A DNA stretch of 64,000 nt from Platanthera guangdongensis (Eukaryota; Streptophyta; Magnoliopsida; Asparagales; Orchidaceae), in assembly GCA_039583875.1 (NCBI GenBank), contig CM077161.1:60889885-60953884 (forward strand). The letters run 5' to 3'. The notes beneath the pieces were generated by a model. It was not told where the DNA came from. It saw only the letters and a program-made list of their open reading frames with translations, and did no database searches. Shown here one piece after another: positions 22,608 to 34,100 of this stretch (the first letter of the stretch is position 1; each line of letters opens with the position of its first letter). The translations under genes and the position numbers were made by a program.

Positions 22608-24900
22608 GGGCGGGTGAGTTCTTCTTCCGCCACTTCAACCACGTAGTCGGCCAGGAAGTCGGCCATCGCCTGAGCTTTGATCGAGAGCCGCGGAACAAAG
22701 GAGGCGTCAAACTCGCTCAGCTCCACCGACCACTTAGCCAGCCTGCCCGACTGCTCCACCCCCTCGAAGATGTTGTGGAGAGGATGGTCGGTCACCACTT
22801 GGATTGAGTGTGCTTGGAAGTAAGGTCGCAGCCTCCGAGCCGAGATGATCAGTGCGAAGGCTAGTTTCTCCAAAATCGGATACCAGAGCTCGGCCTTCCT
22901 CAGGACCCGGCTCACGTAATAAATAGGGAGCTGCCTCTTCCCCTCTTCACGAACCAAAACCGAGCTCAAGGCCTCCGCCCCAACCCCTAGATATAAGAAC
23001 AGGTCCTCCCCCTCCTTCGGCCCTTGGAGCAGCGGAGCCTGTGTCAACTGCACCTTGAGGGCCTGGAACGCCTCCTCGCACTCCTTGGTCCATTCAAACC
23101 TCTGACCACCCCTTAGCGTTTTGAAGAAGGGGGAGCACTTCTCCCCTGCCCGAGAAAGGAAGCGACTCAGCCCTGCTAGCTTCCCTGTCAGCCGTTGGAC
23201 CTCCTTTGCACTCCGCGGGGACCCCAGCTCCAAGATAGCCCTGACCTTTTCTGGATTGGGCTCGAGCCCCGCGTGGGTGAGGAGGTGCCCCAAGAACTTT
23301 CCCCTGCTGGCCCCGAAGACACATTTCAGGGGATTCAACCGCATCTTGTATTTGCGCAGGGTGGTGAAAGTCTCTTCCAGATCCCGGAGGTGGGAGTCCA
23401 CATCTCGACTTTTGATCATGAGGTCATCTACATACACCTCCAAATTCCTCCCCCTCTGCTCCTTGACGACCCTATCCATCATTTTCTGGTAGGTGGCCCC
23501 AGCATTCTTCAGCCCGAAGGGCATCATCTTGTAGCAGTAGCATCCATCCCCCGTGATGAACGAGACATCCTTGATGTTTGTGGGGTGCATCCTGATTTGA
23601 TGATAACCTGAAAAAGCATCTAAAAAACTCATTACAGAATAACCGACGGCTGAGTCAACCAGCGCGTCGATTCGAGGCAAAGGATAACAGTCCTTAGGAC
23701 AAGCTTTATTAAGTAAGGAAAAATCGATACACAACCTCCATCAGTCGTCTCCTTTTTTAACCATAACCACGTTGGAGACCCAGCCGGGGTACTGAATTTC
23801 AGACACGAAGACGGCCTTGAGGAGTTTTGCCACCTCCTCCCTGATGGGCTCGGCCAGCTTGTCTGTAGTGGACCTTTTCTTCTGCTGAACGGGGCGTGCT
23901 CCCGGGTCCAGGTTGAGGCGGTGGCAAGCCACATCCGCGTCAACCCCCGGCATCTCCGTGACGTTCCAGGCTTAGATGTCCACGTTCTTCTGGATGCACT
24001 CCATCATCCTGCCTTGGTCCTCCGGGGTCAGCCCCCCGCTGACGCGGATCTTCTCCATCCTGCCTCCCCGGGTGAGCACCTCCAGCTCCACCACTTCTTC
24101 TATAGCCTCCAGCCTGGACTGCTCCCGCCATCCTTCAGCGTCCCTTTCCTCCAGAACGGGGACCTCTACCTCCACCTCTTCTCCCACGGCCCTAACTTCG
24201 GCCACCTCCTCCAGATCTCCTCCTGCCACCTCCTCTTCTGCGCAGTCCCTCACTTCCAGCTCCTCCCCTCCTGCTCCCTGCTCAGCCTCCTCCATCCTTC
24301 GCCCCATATCCTCGGCTCCCTCCTGCCAGGAGATGGTGTTCACCGCGGTGACATAACACTCCCGCGCCACCTTTGGATCCCCCCTGACCCTGACCTGGAC
24401 CCCCTCAGCATTGAACTTCAGACATTGATGGAAAGATGAGGGGACGCAGTGGAAGGCGCTGATAAGGGGCCTCCCGAATATTTCGCTGTAGTTGCTGGGG
24501 GCGTCCACAATGATGAACCTGCAGTTTCGGGACTGCCCCCCCCCCCCCCCCCAAGGTGACATGGAGGCCTACTCCTCCCTCCACTTCCTTCCTCTCTCCT
24601 GAAAACCCGAACAAGGGCCCATCCGAGGCCAGCCCCTCTTTGCCTCCACCTTCATCGCATCGAATGACTTTTTGAAGACGACGTTGACGGAACTCCCGTT
24701 GTCCATGAGGATCCGAGAGACGGTGAAATTCTCGATAGCTGCCATGATGACCAGCGCATCACAGAACGGATCCTCATGGTCTGGCATATCGCTCCTAGAG
24801 AAGGTGATCCTCTTCTCCGGTGGTGGGGTCTGGGATGTAGATGCGACGCTCCGCCGGTACATGGTGTGGAGACTTGCCTTGCGGGAAGCCTCGACCCCCA
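22608..24900 (-). pseudogene. pol: Protease, RT and first RNase H of E1 pol
   Basis: Protease motif RILMDNGSSVNVVF is near 24700. RT carries LCIDFSLLNKACPKD and the active site EVYVDDLMI, with YVDD at about plus 23434-23423. RNase H starts LFLYLGVGAEA, where the usual first catalytic Asp is absent (as is common in this group), then VVTDHPLHN. Breaks seen: a TAA before AWNVTEMPG near 23970, a TGA before WRLCIDF near 23739, and a run of 17 C (plus 24536-24552) across which the frame changes. Between protease and RT lies an acidic, Glu-rich linker of about 130 codons. Confidence 0.88.
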
Positions 24901-24929
24901 CTCCCCCATGGATCACTCTGATCCCTCCA

Positions 24930-25655
24930 CGGGTTCCCACATCCACCCGGTCTTCGCAACGATCCTCCTCCGCCCGAGGTAGGACCTCCTCAATCCTCAC
25001 TTCCTGCCTCCCCTGCTGCTGCTGCTGCTCCCTATTCCCCCTCATCTCGAGGAAGTCCGGACAGGTGGCCGTGGCATGCCCCTCTTCCTGGTGGAAGTCG
25101 CAATAGGGCAGCTCCACCCTGACCTCTCTTCTCCTCCTTCTCCACGCTCCCCTCCTTGCTCCCAAGGCTATGGCCATGGCCTCTTCTTGATTGGGGAGCC
25201 GGGGCCTCTGGCCCTGCCTCCAGCCCGGGGGGTGGAACTGATATTGCCTCCCCTAGTAGTGATCCCTTCCGTAATACCCTCTCTATGTCCCATGCCCCTG
25301 CCACTCGGGTCTCCATCCTAGCCGTCGGTCGGGCTCTTGACGCCCCCACCTCAGCTGCTGCTGCCCCTGGAGCTGCCTCTGCTCCCTCTACCTGGGGTCT
25401 CCTCTCCTCTCCTCCTGCCCTCTTCCTCCCTTTGACTCCTTTTCCTCTTCAGTTGCCCACCTGGCCAGTTTCCTTGCAAACTCCGGGTTTGATGCCTCCC
25501 CGTCAACTTCCCTTTCCTCCCTCTCCATTAGCTCCTCGTAGGAGAGGGGGGGAACTCTCTTCATCTCCATTCGGAAGAATCCCTGCTGCAGGCCCAGGGT
25601 AAAGGCTATCATCAGAATATGGCCCGGCATCTCCTGAACTTGAGTAACTTCCTCC
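24930..25655 (-). pseudogene. gag: Gag remnant of E1
   Basis: The minus-strand frame starting at 25655 has gag-like motifs IAFTLGLQQGF and LSYEELMEREE. Downstream, in another frame, is an Arg-rich part and a zinc-binding motif YCDFHQEEGHATATC, as in Tat gag proteins. At least one frameshift separates the two parts (about 25200-25390). The N-terminal half of gag and the 5' LTR are absent; the sequence changes abruptly into the palindrome at 25656. Confidence 0.75.
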
Positions 25656-25799
25656 TGTTGGCGCAAGGATTCGAACCCGCAACCCTTGATAAGAAACCTT
25701 CAACAGTAATCATCACCAACTGAGCTGCAGCTCAGTTGGTGATGAGAACTATTGAAGGTTTCTTATCAAGGGTTACGGGTTCGAATCCCTGCGCCAACA
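25656..25799. repeat. 144-bp near-perfect palindrome with divergent tRNA-like promoter boxes
   Basis: Two 72-bp arms meet at TGAGCTGCAGCTCA (25721-25734) with five mismatches and no spacer. Each arm contains an A-box-like AGCTCAGTTGG near the centre (25729-25739 on plus) and a B-box-like GGGTTCGAATCC toward the outside (25777-25788 on plus). These are RNA polymerase III promoter elements of tRNA genes and SINEs. The outer ends are TGTTGGCGC and GCGCCAACA. A complete tRNA cloverleaf is not formed (the 5' acceptor strand is missing). A head-to-head pair of tRNA-derived SINE heads is my best reading. Confidence 0.8.
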
Positions 25800-25956
25800 A
25801 CGCGCTGTTTACTAAGAAACAGGCCAGAGAGGCGTTGGGGTGTACGGCCTGCAGGCCTTGGTATATTCCGGCTGTACCACCGTGGTCCGTGGTCTAAAGG
25901 TCCATGGGCTACTGGTGGGCCGGGCGGCCTTGGTCTAAAGGGTCAGGTCGTTACAC
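25800..25956 (+). repeat. GC-rich continuation of the palindrome, LTR-end or SINE-body-like
   Basis: Unique sequence follows the right arm and ends GGTCAGGTCGTTACA. That ending resembles the 3' end of Tekay-like LTRs (compare GGTTGTTACA at 1293 and GGTGTTACA at 28679), so part of a solo or truncated LTR is possible. Equally it could be a SINE body. I cannot decide between them. Confidence 0.35.
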
Positions 25957-26394
25957 ATACTATATTCTGAATCTGTGGTGGAGGATTGTACATGGACTGT
26001 GCTGCAGTTTGAATGGCCTCAAAATGAGCTGGTTGGCAACCAGTCTCAGCAGTTTGATCTTCATCATACCTTAAGGTAGGAAAGCCTAGAGTTTCTCTGA
26101 GGCTATTGGAGGTCCAAATAGCATGCTCAGAGCTTGAATTTGTCATTACTCTCTCCCCCTTTATGACTTCTCTTTCTACATGATATCTTAAGTCATTTTC
26201 GTGAAATTTGACTTGACAATCTAGATGATTGATCCCTATGGACACAAGATTATTTACTTTGAGCAAATGTTCATCTAGTTCTTTGTTAGAAGTCTTGATA
26301 TCCTTAACCAAAGAGGCTGAGTGAGTTGATAGCTGAGTTTAAATATCCTTAGAGGTAGAGGCTATCTTTGTCTCTGTGAAAAATGGACAAAGAG
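25957..26394 (-). pseudogene. Unrecognised coding fragment, coiled-coil-like
   Basis: A minus-strand open frame (25943-26311) encodes an acidic, helical segment (ELDEHLLKVNNLV) and a C-terminal stretch SLRETLGFPTLRYDED. The frame can be followed upstream across one TAA to about 26390, just inside an LTR-like fragment. Family unknown. Its place next to the LTR fragment suggests the 5' coding part of a minus-strand retroelement. Confidence 0.35.
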
Positions 26395-26562
26395 CAAAAT
26401 AAACTTCAAACTTTATTGCTCCAAAATGATAATTATTACATAGGTATGCCCCCTAATTTATAGAAATCGAGGGAGATGAGAGAATACAATAACCGATATG
26501 GGACTAAAAATAAACCGGGTGGCCTACGCGGTTTAACATGGTCAAATGCCCACTATACAACA
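26395..26562 (-). repeat. Minus-strand LTR fragment
   Basis: Read on the minus strand it resembles copia LTRs: GTCCCATATCGG, then TCTCATCTCCCTCG, a TATAAATTAGGGGGC promoter, and TGTAATAATTAT before the 3' end. The copia LTR at 51291-51671 has the same arrangement (GTCCCACATC, TATATAAAGGAGGGC, TGTAATAGAT). It is cut at 26563 by the chromovirus insertion. Confidence 0.5.
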
Positions 26563-28679
26563 TGTAACACCGCAAAAATGAGTTGGAGGTAACATGCTAA
26601 AATTCGAGCAGAGCTCGACGAAAGCATCAAGTTGAGGTCGACGAAACGTCCAACAGAGCTCGACGAAAAATGTCCAACAGAGCTCGACGAAAAACATCGA
26701 GCGGAGCTCGACAAAATAAGCTATGTCAGGTGTTATGGCCCTTTTGACAAACTCACACCCATTCGACGACTTGTGTTCGATGAACTTGACTCCATTTGAC
26801 AAATTGTCGAAATAATATATCGTCGTAGTGGCGACTCGTGTCAGGTGGCTGTTGTGCGGCCACTGAGCGGTGGTTGACTTTGTCAGCCCAAAGCTGAGCC
26901 ATTGTTTTGTTCTGATGAGAAGAGATTGTATGGCTGGGGTAAAACCCGAGACCACATATGTAGAGGGCTAGTACTGAGGAAATAATTATTTCCTATTCTC
27001 TCTCTCTCTTCCTTACTTCCCGAGTTCTGGAGCAGAGAACTCACGACGGGTGCTAGGATTTGGGGGGAACTATAAGTTTTTGGAGAAGATCTTGTGGCTG
27101 GAATCAAGAGCCGAAGCTAGAATTGCGAAGGAGAACGTGAGGTGATCATTTCCATCCACGTGGAAAAGCTTTGCCATGGCTCCGAAGAAAACTCCAAGGG
27201 TAACAATCTTCCTTCTTGGACATGTGAAGTCCTTATTTTGGCATATGCATGGATTTCCCCCACCAAAAGGTGGAATGTTGAGGGATTTCCGTCCGGTTGA
27301 TTCTTGAAATCCCCAATAAGGTTTGCATATAGAGCCGGAAATGTGTAGTACAAAATAGGCATGTTGTGTAAAGCCCTTCTAGATAGGTTTGTATGGATTG
27401 GTGATGTTTTATTTTGCAAACCGGAGAAGACTCCTCATATAAATGAGTTTTTTATGGAGTCGATGGGTTGTGACTGTGAAGTGGAGTAATAGGAAGTACT
27501 AGAGTGGAATTCCAGGAAAATCCCATTGAAGTTCATGTGTTGTATGCTATGAAAGTCTAGTGTTTCTGACACTGCAGGTGGCTGCAGGGTTTTCTTGATG
27601 GTTGGTCCAGATATGGTTGGTGCTGGGTACAGAAAGAGTGTTCTATTGCTAATGTAAGGCGATAGCGGTAGTCGCTGGTGATAGATCCTAGCTAACCTGT
27701 GATTGTTAAAGCTAGTCCTTTAAGGATAGTGTGGCTATTATGAGCTATGCGCTCTTAAAGGCCAGTGAGCCGAACAGACAAGGGGAAGCCGACCCGCATC
27801 AGTCTAGACTTTAAATTGGCGATTTGAGAAATAGACAAGGGATGAACTGTATCCGCGTTATGGTTGTCTAACTTGAGTGCCTAAGATATTATCTTCGTTA
27901 GGATCACATAATGAGAGTCTTGGGTTGTCTGCCATCAAGACTAAAGTCTCCGGCCGTGGGACGTAGAGCATGAATTCTCAATGTTTACCATTGGGTCTGG
28001 GACCTGCGAACAGTGGTGGGACCCTGGTTTTCTGGTACACCGAAAATGTGCTCTAATTGCATGGAGCGTCGGTCCATGCGGTCAACATTTGTGATATATT
28101 TATTGTGTCTGAGTGCATGTTTTGTAATATATCTGCTTGTGAAGATGCAATGCCTGCAGTGAAGGAATATCACTGTCCCGAGAAAGGGGTAGGGTCATTA
28201 TAAATTGGTCAGTTGAATGTTGACCGTTGCTTCTTTTACCACCGTTGTGGTGGATTGTCCCCATGCAGGTGCCGGACAACTGAGCGGGAAATAGTGGGCT
28301 GAATCCCTTGCTGCTGCTATACTGGCCCTCGAAGGCCGAATGATGAAATTTTTTTTTGTTTTCATGTGCAGTCGACTTGCATGCCAATGTATGTAATCCA
28401 CACTTATAAAGGATAATTGTAAGGCTTTAAGGCCAAACATTTTGTGTATTTTGTCTAAATTCCTTGGAGATATATAAATGTGGTTGTTTATGTATAGTGG
28501 ACATTCATTGTCGATGAGTTCAATATTACGCCTAATACTTCCGCTAGAATGCTTTGAGTTAGGATGCGTGTACTAGTCTTTGATATTAACCTGTAACTAT
28601 GCCGCCTATTTATGCTATATAGTGTGGGGCCCCGGTCGGAACTTCTATTATATGTCATGTAATGGATGGAGGTGTTACA
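26563..28679 (+). repeat. 5' LTR of the old chromovirus (2117 bp)
   Basis: Begins TGTAACACCG and ends GGAGGTGTTACA, before the primer-binding site. U3 starts with words based on GAGCTCGACGAAA (26600-26715), the degenerate form of the hairpin words in the 3' LTR. A TCTCTCTCTCT tract follows near 27000. ORFs in this stretch are not supported. Confidence 0.85.
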
Positions 28680-28681
28680 AT

Positions 28682-28691
28682 TTGGTATCAG
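28682..28691 (+). other. Primer-binding site of the old chromovirus
   Basis: TTGGTATCAG lies two bases after the LTR end; initiator tRNA-Met type. Confidence 0.78.
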
Positions 28692-29148
28692 CTTGTCTTG
28701 GTCTTCCTCCTTCGAATTTGTGGTCGAATTCTTTTGCGGGGTGGCGAACACGTGTAAGTGCGACCCGTTATAATATAAATGAACTCAAGAATGTCCACTA
28801 TGGAATGCAAATACACCTGTTTGAGGAACATGTGTGTTCCTACTATGTTGTTGTTACTTTTGCCAAGTCGTTAAAGTGTGTCTTTTACACTTATAGGTGA
28901 CTTGAAGTGGTGCGGGGCAGTCTGAACCCCAGTGTTCTGATGAAAGTACGATACCAGTTGATGTGCCTACACCTCCTCCTTTTGCCAAGATAGTATGCTT
29001 AGTTGTTGAGGCATTGTTTGCTATGATGTAGGCATAGCCTACTGGGCAGGCGTAACCTGCGGTGGTGCCAGAACAGGTTGGTGTGAGGCTCGTACCTGTT
29101 GAGGCTGTTGTAGATCCACAAGCAACAGAGTGACAACTGAAGCAGTTT

Positions 29149-30045
29149 ATGAGCTTCAATTCTCCAACGTTTACAGGGGCAGGATCCCCAACGCAGGCAG
29201 AGGATTGGCTTGCGCGCATCAAGAGGATTTTGATGGCGATAAGAACTGAGGAGGAACAGAAAGTTACCTTGGCCACTTTCCTGTTGGATGGAGAGGCTCG
29301 GCTTTGGTGGGATGAAATGGAGCTGCACCACTTGGCGGGCAGAAAACTAACGAAATTCTCGATAGAGGAGTTTTCTAGACTGTTTTTGGCAAAGCACTTG
29401 CCATCGGCTCAGCGCATCGCCATGGAAAATGAATTCCAGCGTCTAACCCAGGGGTAAGTAGTGTTGATACCTACTTACATGAGTTTACAAAGTTGGGACG
29501 TTATGAGGCATCTATCTTTGCTGACGAAGAGCGTAAAACCAATAGGTTCTACAAAGGGTTGCGGGATGAGCTGAGATTCCTGCTCTCAATTTTGGTGAAC
29601 CAAGGGTTTCAAGCGTTGGTTGATACGGCTCATGCGTTGGAGAAATATATGAAGCGGGTATAGGGCAAGAGGGACTTGGCTGTGACAAAGCCCGAGTTCA
29701 AAGCGCTGCACCCAGGACAATCGAACTACCGAAGGAAATGTGGTAAGAGATCCATGTCTTCTACATAGGATCACGATACTATAACATTTGGATCAACTTC
29801 TAGGCAAGACCCTCGTGCTTGTTATACATGTGGTAAGGTGGGTTATCTAGCCCGTGACTGTCGGATTTGTTCTCCAAAGGGTGAGAAGAAGACAGGAGCG
29901 TCATATGTTGAAAAGGGAAAGGCAGTGGTGGAGTCCTATGCATCCCAGGAGCAACTCCGAGTATATAATCTTGACCAACAAGAGGGCATAAAGAAAGTGA
30001 CGTCGTCACATGTAAGAGTTAAGATACTTTATCATTACTTTTGAT
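29149..30045 (+). pseudogene. gag: Gag of the old chromovirus
   Basis: An ATG-started frame (29149-29457) holds gag core motifs AEDWLARIKRIL and ARLWWDEME. A TAA follows. The homology continues in other frames (YEASIFADEERK, FYKGLRDELRF) and into a zinc knuckle CYTCGKVGYLARDC at about 29822-29863, in which the conserved His is replaced by Tyr. Several frameshifts and a TAG separate the pieces. The region 28692-29148 is leader without a clear frame. Confidence 0.78.
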
Positions 30046-30068
30046 ACTTCATACCTGGTGTGTAAATT

Positions 30069-33000
30069 GTGTATGATGTGTTTGTCTTAGGCTTTGTCCT
30101 GATTCTGGACTGTCCAGTGAGAACACTGTTTGATATGGGTGTTTCACATTCGTTTCTATCTATTGACTTTGTGTCACGGATCAGAGTGTCGATTCGTATG
30201 ACAACAGATAGTGTGAAGGTGTTATTACCAAATGGATATGTGATGTATGCGGATAGGACTTGCTTTGTGGAGGTTCGAATAGGCAGTCAGGATTTCGGAT
30301 TGGAAGCATCTGTACTGTCGATCTCGGAATTTGATGTGATCTTTGGTATGGACTGGCTCTCGGAGCAGCGTGCCTTTATCGATTGCAATTCAAAGGAGAT
30401 CACACTGTGATAGAATACCAAGCTAGAGATGAAATTCGTTGTTATGTGAGGATTGAGCAAATTATTGATGTCTACTCTTCAAGTCATCAAAGATGTTCGA
30501 AAGTGCGTGGAATTATTCTTGACTCTTATTACAACTGTTGAGCCAAAAGCCAATGTGAGTGATGTTCTGATTGTTTCGGAGTATGCTGATGTGTTCCCGA
30601 AGGAGCTTCCGTGGTTACCACCCCAGCAGAAAATTGACTTCACTGTTGAGTTGGTGCTATGTGCAAAACCTGTGGCCCGCTCGCCATATCGTGTAGAGCC
30701 AAAGGAAATGGCAAAACTAAAAGTTCAACTACAAGAGTTGTTGGAACAGGGTTATATACATCCAATTATGTCACCAGGGAGTGCACAAGTTCTCTTTGTA
30801 AAAAAGAAGGACGTTAGTCTGCGTTTGTACATCGACTATCGCGAATTGAATGAGCTGGCGGAGAAGAACAAGTATCCAATATATCAAATTAATGACTTGT
30901 TTGATCAGCTAGTGGGATCAATTGTCTATTCAATACTGGACTTAAAGTCTGGTTACTACCAGTTCAGGATTTGGGAAGGAGACATTCCAAATATATCATT
31001 TGGAACATGCTACGTTCATTACGAGTTCACTGTAATGCCGTTAGACCAAAAAAATGCGCCATCGGTGTTCACGGACCTAATGCACCCAACATTTCGAGAG
31101 TACTTGGACTTGTTTGTAATTGTCTGCATTGATTAAATTCTAGTGTACTCTCAGTATGAAGAACTTTATTTGAACCATTTACGGATGGTGTTACACACCC
31201 TGAGGAGAAACAAGATCTACTCCAAGATCTCAAAGTGTGAGTTCTGGCTGTCGTCAGTGGCTTTTCTTGGCCATGTGGTAAGTAGAGAGGGCATTCCGGC
31301 AGATCCGTCAAAGATAGGAGTCATACGAGAGTGTACGGTGTTGTCTTCTGTGGTCGAAGACAGGATTTTCCTTGGACTTGCGGGCTACTATAGACGTTTC
31401 GTAGAAAACTTCTCACGGATAACTTTATCTCTTACCACACTAACGGGGATGGATCAGAAGTTCGTCTGGACGCCGGAGTGTGCGTGAGCTTTTGAAGAGC
31501 TGAAGAGTCACTTGACCACAACACCAATCTTGACATTGCCATGTGGTTCGAACGTCTTTGAAATCTATAGTGATGCATCAAGGAGCGGCTTTAGCTGCAT
31601 TCTACTTCAGTTTGGAAAGTTGATCGCTTATGGCTCATGGCAGTTGAAAGTGCATGAGCGGAATTATCCCGTTCACGACTTGTAGTTGGCGGCGTTGATT
31701 TTTGCACTTAAACTATGGCGTCAATTTTATATGGAGTGAAGGTGGATATATTCACGAAACATAATAGCCTAAAATATCTATTTGATCAGAAGGATCTCAA
31801 CATGCGACAGCGTAGGTGTATGGAGTTCATCGGGTACTACACCTTCCAAATTCACTATACTCTATGGAAGGGAAATGTCTTCGCAGATGCCTTGAGTCAT
31901 AGGACTCCAGCAAGGGAAACTTGGTTGTCGATGCATGATGAGAGTCTGATCTTGGAGTTGGAAGCTTTAGATATTTCTTATGTTGACAAGAATTTCCCAG
32001 CAAATGCGTGCCTGAACTGGGTGAAGGTACAGTATGACCTTGCGGACAGGGTTCGGTGAGCAATGGAACTTGATGAAAGTTTACAACGATATGCAGTGGA
32101 TGGGTCAAATGGCCAATTATCCTGGGATGATGGCCATTTACAAAAGGTGGTTGTTTGTGCGTCCCGAATATGGGTAAGCTAAGAGAAGAATTGATGTATG
32201 AAGCACACTTCACGAAGTATTCAATTCACCCAGGGAGAATAAAGATGTATAAAGACATGAAAAAGTTGTTCTGGTGGCCGGGTTTGAAGAAAGACATAGC
32301 ACATTACGTGCCTAAATGTCAGAACTGTGCCCTAGTGAAAGCAGAATGCCAGAAGCCTAGTGGTTTCCCGAAGTCACTACCTATTCCCAAATGGAAGTTT
32401 GATGATATTTTGATGGATTTCGTACACGATTTGCCGAGATCTCAATGCGGTAATGATTCTATTTGGGTGATCGTGGACCGGTTGACTAAAGTGGCTCAAT
32501 TCATTCCGAACAAGAGGGACGATTCAGTGGAAGTCTTGGCTAAGCTTTATGTTTAGCAAATAGTACGGTTGCATGATGTACCTTGTAGCATCGTAAGTGA
32601 TCGAGATGGGCGCTTCACTTCGAAAGATTGGAGATTAATTCATCAATTGTTGGGGACAAAACTAACATTCAGTACAACCTTTCATCCACAAATGTATGGT
32701 CAGACTTAGAGGACCAATAAAACGATGGAGGACATGCTCCGAATGTGCACCTTGCATTTCGGGAAGAGATGGGAAGACCATCTTTATATGGTAGAGTTCG
32801 CCTACAATAATAGCTATCAATCTTTGATAAATATGGTGCATTTTTGAAGCTTTGTATGGTAGGAAGTGTCGTACACCATTAGCATGGGCGGAAACAGGAG
32901 AATCTAAGTTGTATTAGCGTAAGGAAGTCGAAGAGGCTAATTCGACAATACACTCTATCCGGGAGAGGCTATTGATAGCCCAAGATCGGCAGACAATGTA

Positions 33001-33465
33001 CTACAACGCCAAGCACTGAACCGTAGAGTTTCCAGTTGGCGAATGGGTATACCTGAAAATCAAACCTTACAAGGGTGTGTCCAGAATTCGGTGCGTGAAA
33101 AAGTTAAGTCTGAGGTATCATAGTCCATTCGAAGTAGTGGAGCGAGTTGGATAAGTTGCCTTTCGGCTAGCTCTTTCGGTGGAATTGAGTGGATTGCATG
33201 ATGTGTTCTGCATATCAGTGCTTCGAAAAATAGTGAAAGATCTAGCTCAAGTGATTGCGTATGATCACTTACCGGTCGAATCTGGGCTAACGATGAAGGA
33301 GAGGCCCATTCGGATCGAGGATAAAGCGGTTAAGCAGCTAGGGAACAAGACAATCAGGATGGTCAAGGTCTGGTGGGACAATTGTGTCCGTGAAGAGCTA
33401 ACATGGGAGCAGTAGCAGACCATGCGTGCTGAATATCCGGAGATGTTTGTATAAAATGTTGTAAC
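30069..33465 (+). pseudogene. pol: Pol of the old chromovirus (PR-RT-RH-IN-tail)
   Basis: The protease (30069-30410) has LFDMGVSHSF where LFDSGATHSF is usual, so the catalytic Asp remains but the flexible Ser-Gly is changed. RT (30550-31140) has an active site reading VCID then TAA (31134-31136) in place of the second Asp. RNase H (about 31490-31910) contains stops. Integrase (32155-32556) keeps NCALVKAECQ and LMDFVHDLP. The later integrase core is frameshifted (32557-33170). The last frame (33179-33415) has LHDVFCISVLRK and a tail with VKVWWDN, then TAG and AEYPEMF. No functional protein is possible. Confidence 0.87.
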
Positions 33466-33548
33466 ATTGTTTTGTGAAGAAAATATATGTTGTACCATAT
33501 TTGTTATTGTTTATGCTAGTTGTCTACAACTTTCGGGATGAAATTTCT

Positions 33549-33564
33549 TTAAAGAGGGGAGGAT
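33549..33564 (+). other. Polypurine tract of the old chromovirus
   Basis: TTTAAAGAGGGGAGGAT lies directly before the LTR start TGTAACACCC at 33565. Confidence 0.7.
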
Positions 33565-34100
33565 TGTAACACCCCAAAAAGGAGTTGGAGGTAATAGGGT
33601 AAAAGTCAAGTATAGCTCGACGAAAGCGTCGAGCAGAGCTCGACGAAAGCGTCGAGCAGAGCTCGACGAAAGCGTCGAGCAGAGCTCGACGAAAAATGTC
33701 GAGCAGATATCGATGAAAAACGTCCAGCAGAGCTCGACAAAATAAGCTCTGTCAAGTGTTATTGCCCATTTTACAAAATCAATCCCGTTCGACGACTTGC
33801 TTTCGACGAACTTGACTCCGTTCGATGAATTATCAAAATAAGATATCATTGTAGTTGTAACTCGTGTCATTTGGCTGGTGTGCGGCCGCTGAGCGGTGGT
33901 TGACTTTGTCAGCTCAAACTCGAGCCATTGCTTTGTTTTGATGAGAAGAGATCGTATGGATGGGGTAAAACCCGAGACCACATATGCAGAGGGCTGGGAC
34001 TGAGGAAATCATTATTTCCTTTTCTCTCTCACTCTCTCTCTTCGTTACTTCCCGAGTTCTGGAGCAGAGAACTCACGGTGAGTGCTTGGGTTTGGGTGGA
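33565..34100 (+). repeat. Truncated 3' LTR of the old chromovirus with hairpin-word array
   Basis: Aligns with 26563 onward for about 535 bp. At 33608-33745 it has about six copies of a 23-bp unit. The core CTCGACGAAAGCGTCGAG is a perfect 7-bp inverted repeat with a 4-nt loop. The 5' LTR has the same array in degraded form. Alignment with the 5' LTR fades near 34100. Confidence 0.82.

Larger units (their letters stand above)
14488..25655 (-). mobile_element. E1: Tat/Retand-like Ty3/gypsy element with two antisense genes
   Basis: In minus-strand order it has gag remnant, protease, RT, RNase H, a second (archaeal-type) RNase H, integrase, a 147-bp tandem array, two genes on the opposite strand, and the 3' LTR. 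The second RNase H is the hallmark of the Tat group. Extra antisense frames between pol and the 3' LTR are known in some Tat elements such as maize Grande. The 5' LTR and 5' gag are missing; the element stops at a palindrome at 25656. E2 (57963-63800) is a relative with the same LTR ends, the same antisense genes and a related array. Confidence 0.85.
26563..34100 (+). mobile_element. Old chromovirus (Ty3/gypsy, Del-like), heavily decayed
   Basis: 5' LTR, primer-binding site, gag, protease, RT, RNase H, integrase, chromodomain-like tail, polypurine tract and a 3' LTR lacking its 3' part. The LTR copies differ at many positions and by indels, and pol has many stops, so this is the oldest complete-order element here. 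The 3' LTR stops aligning with the 5' LTR near 34100, where Tat-like sequence begins. Confidence 0.88.

Noticed and set aside
25728..25799. Functional tRNA gene
   Set aside because: A and B boxes are present but the 5' acceptor strand is missing and D and anticodon stems do not pair properly; better read as a SINE-type or tRNA-derived repeat.
30069..33465. Translational frameshifting or readthrough to rescue pol of the old chromovirus
   Set aside because: Too many independent breaks, including a stop in the RT active site; simple decay explains it.
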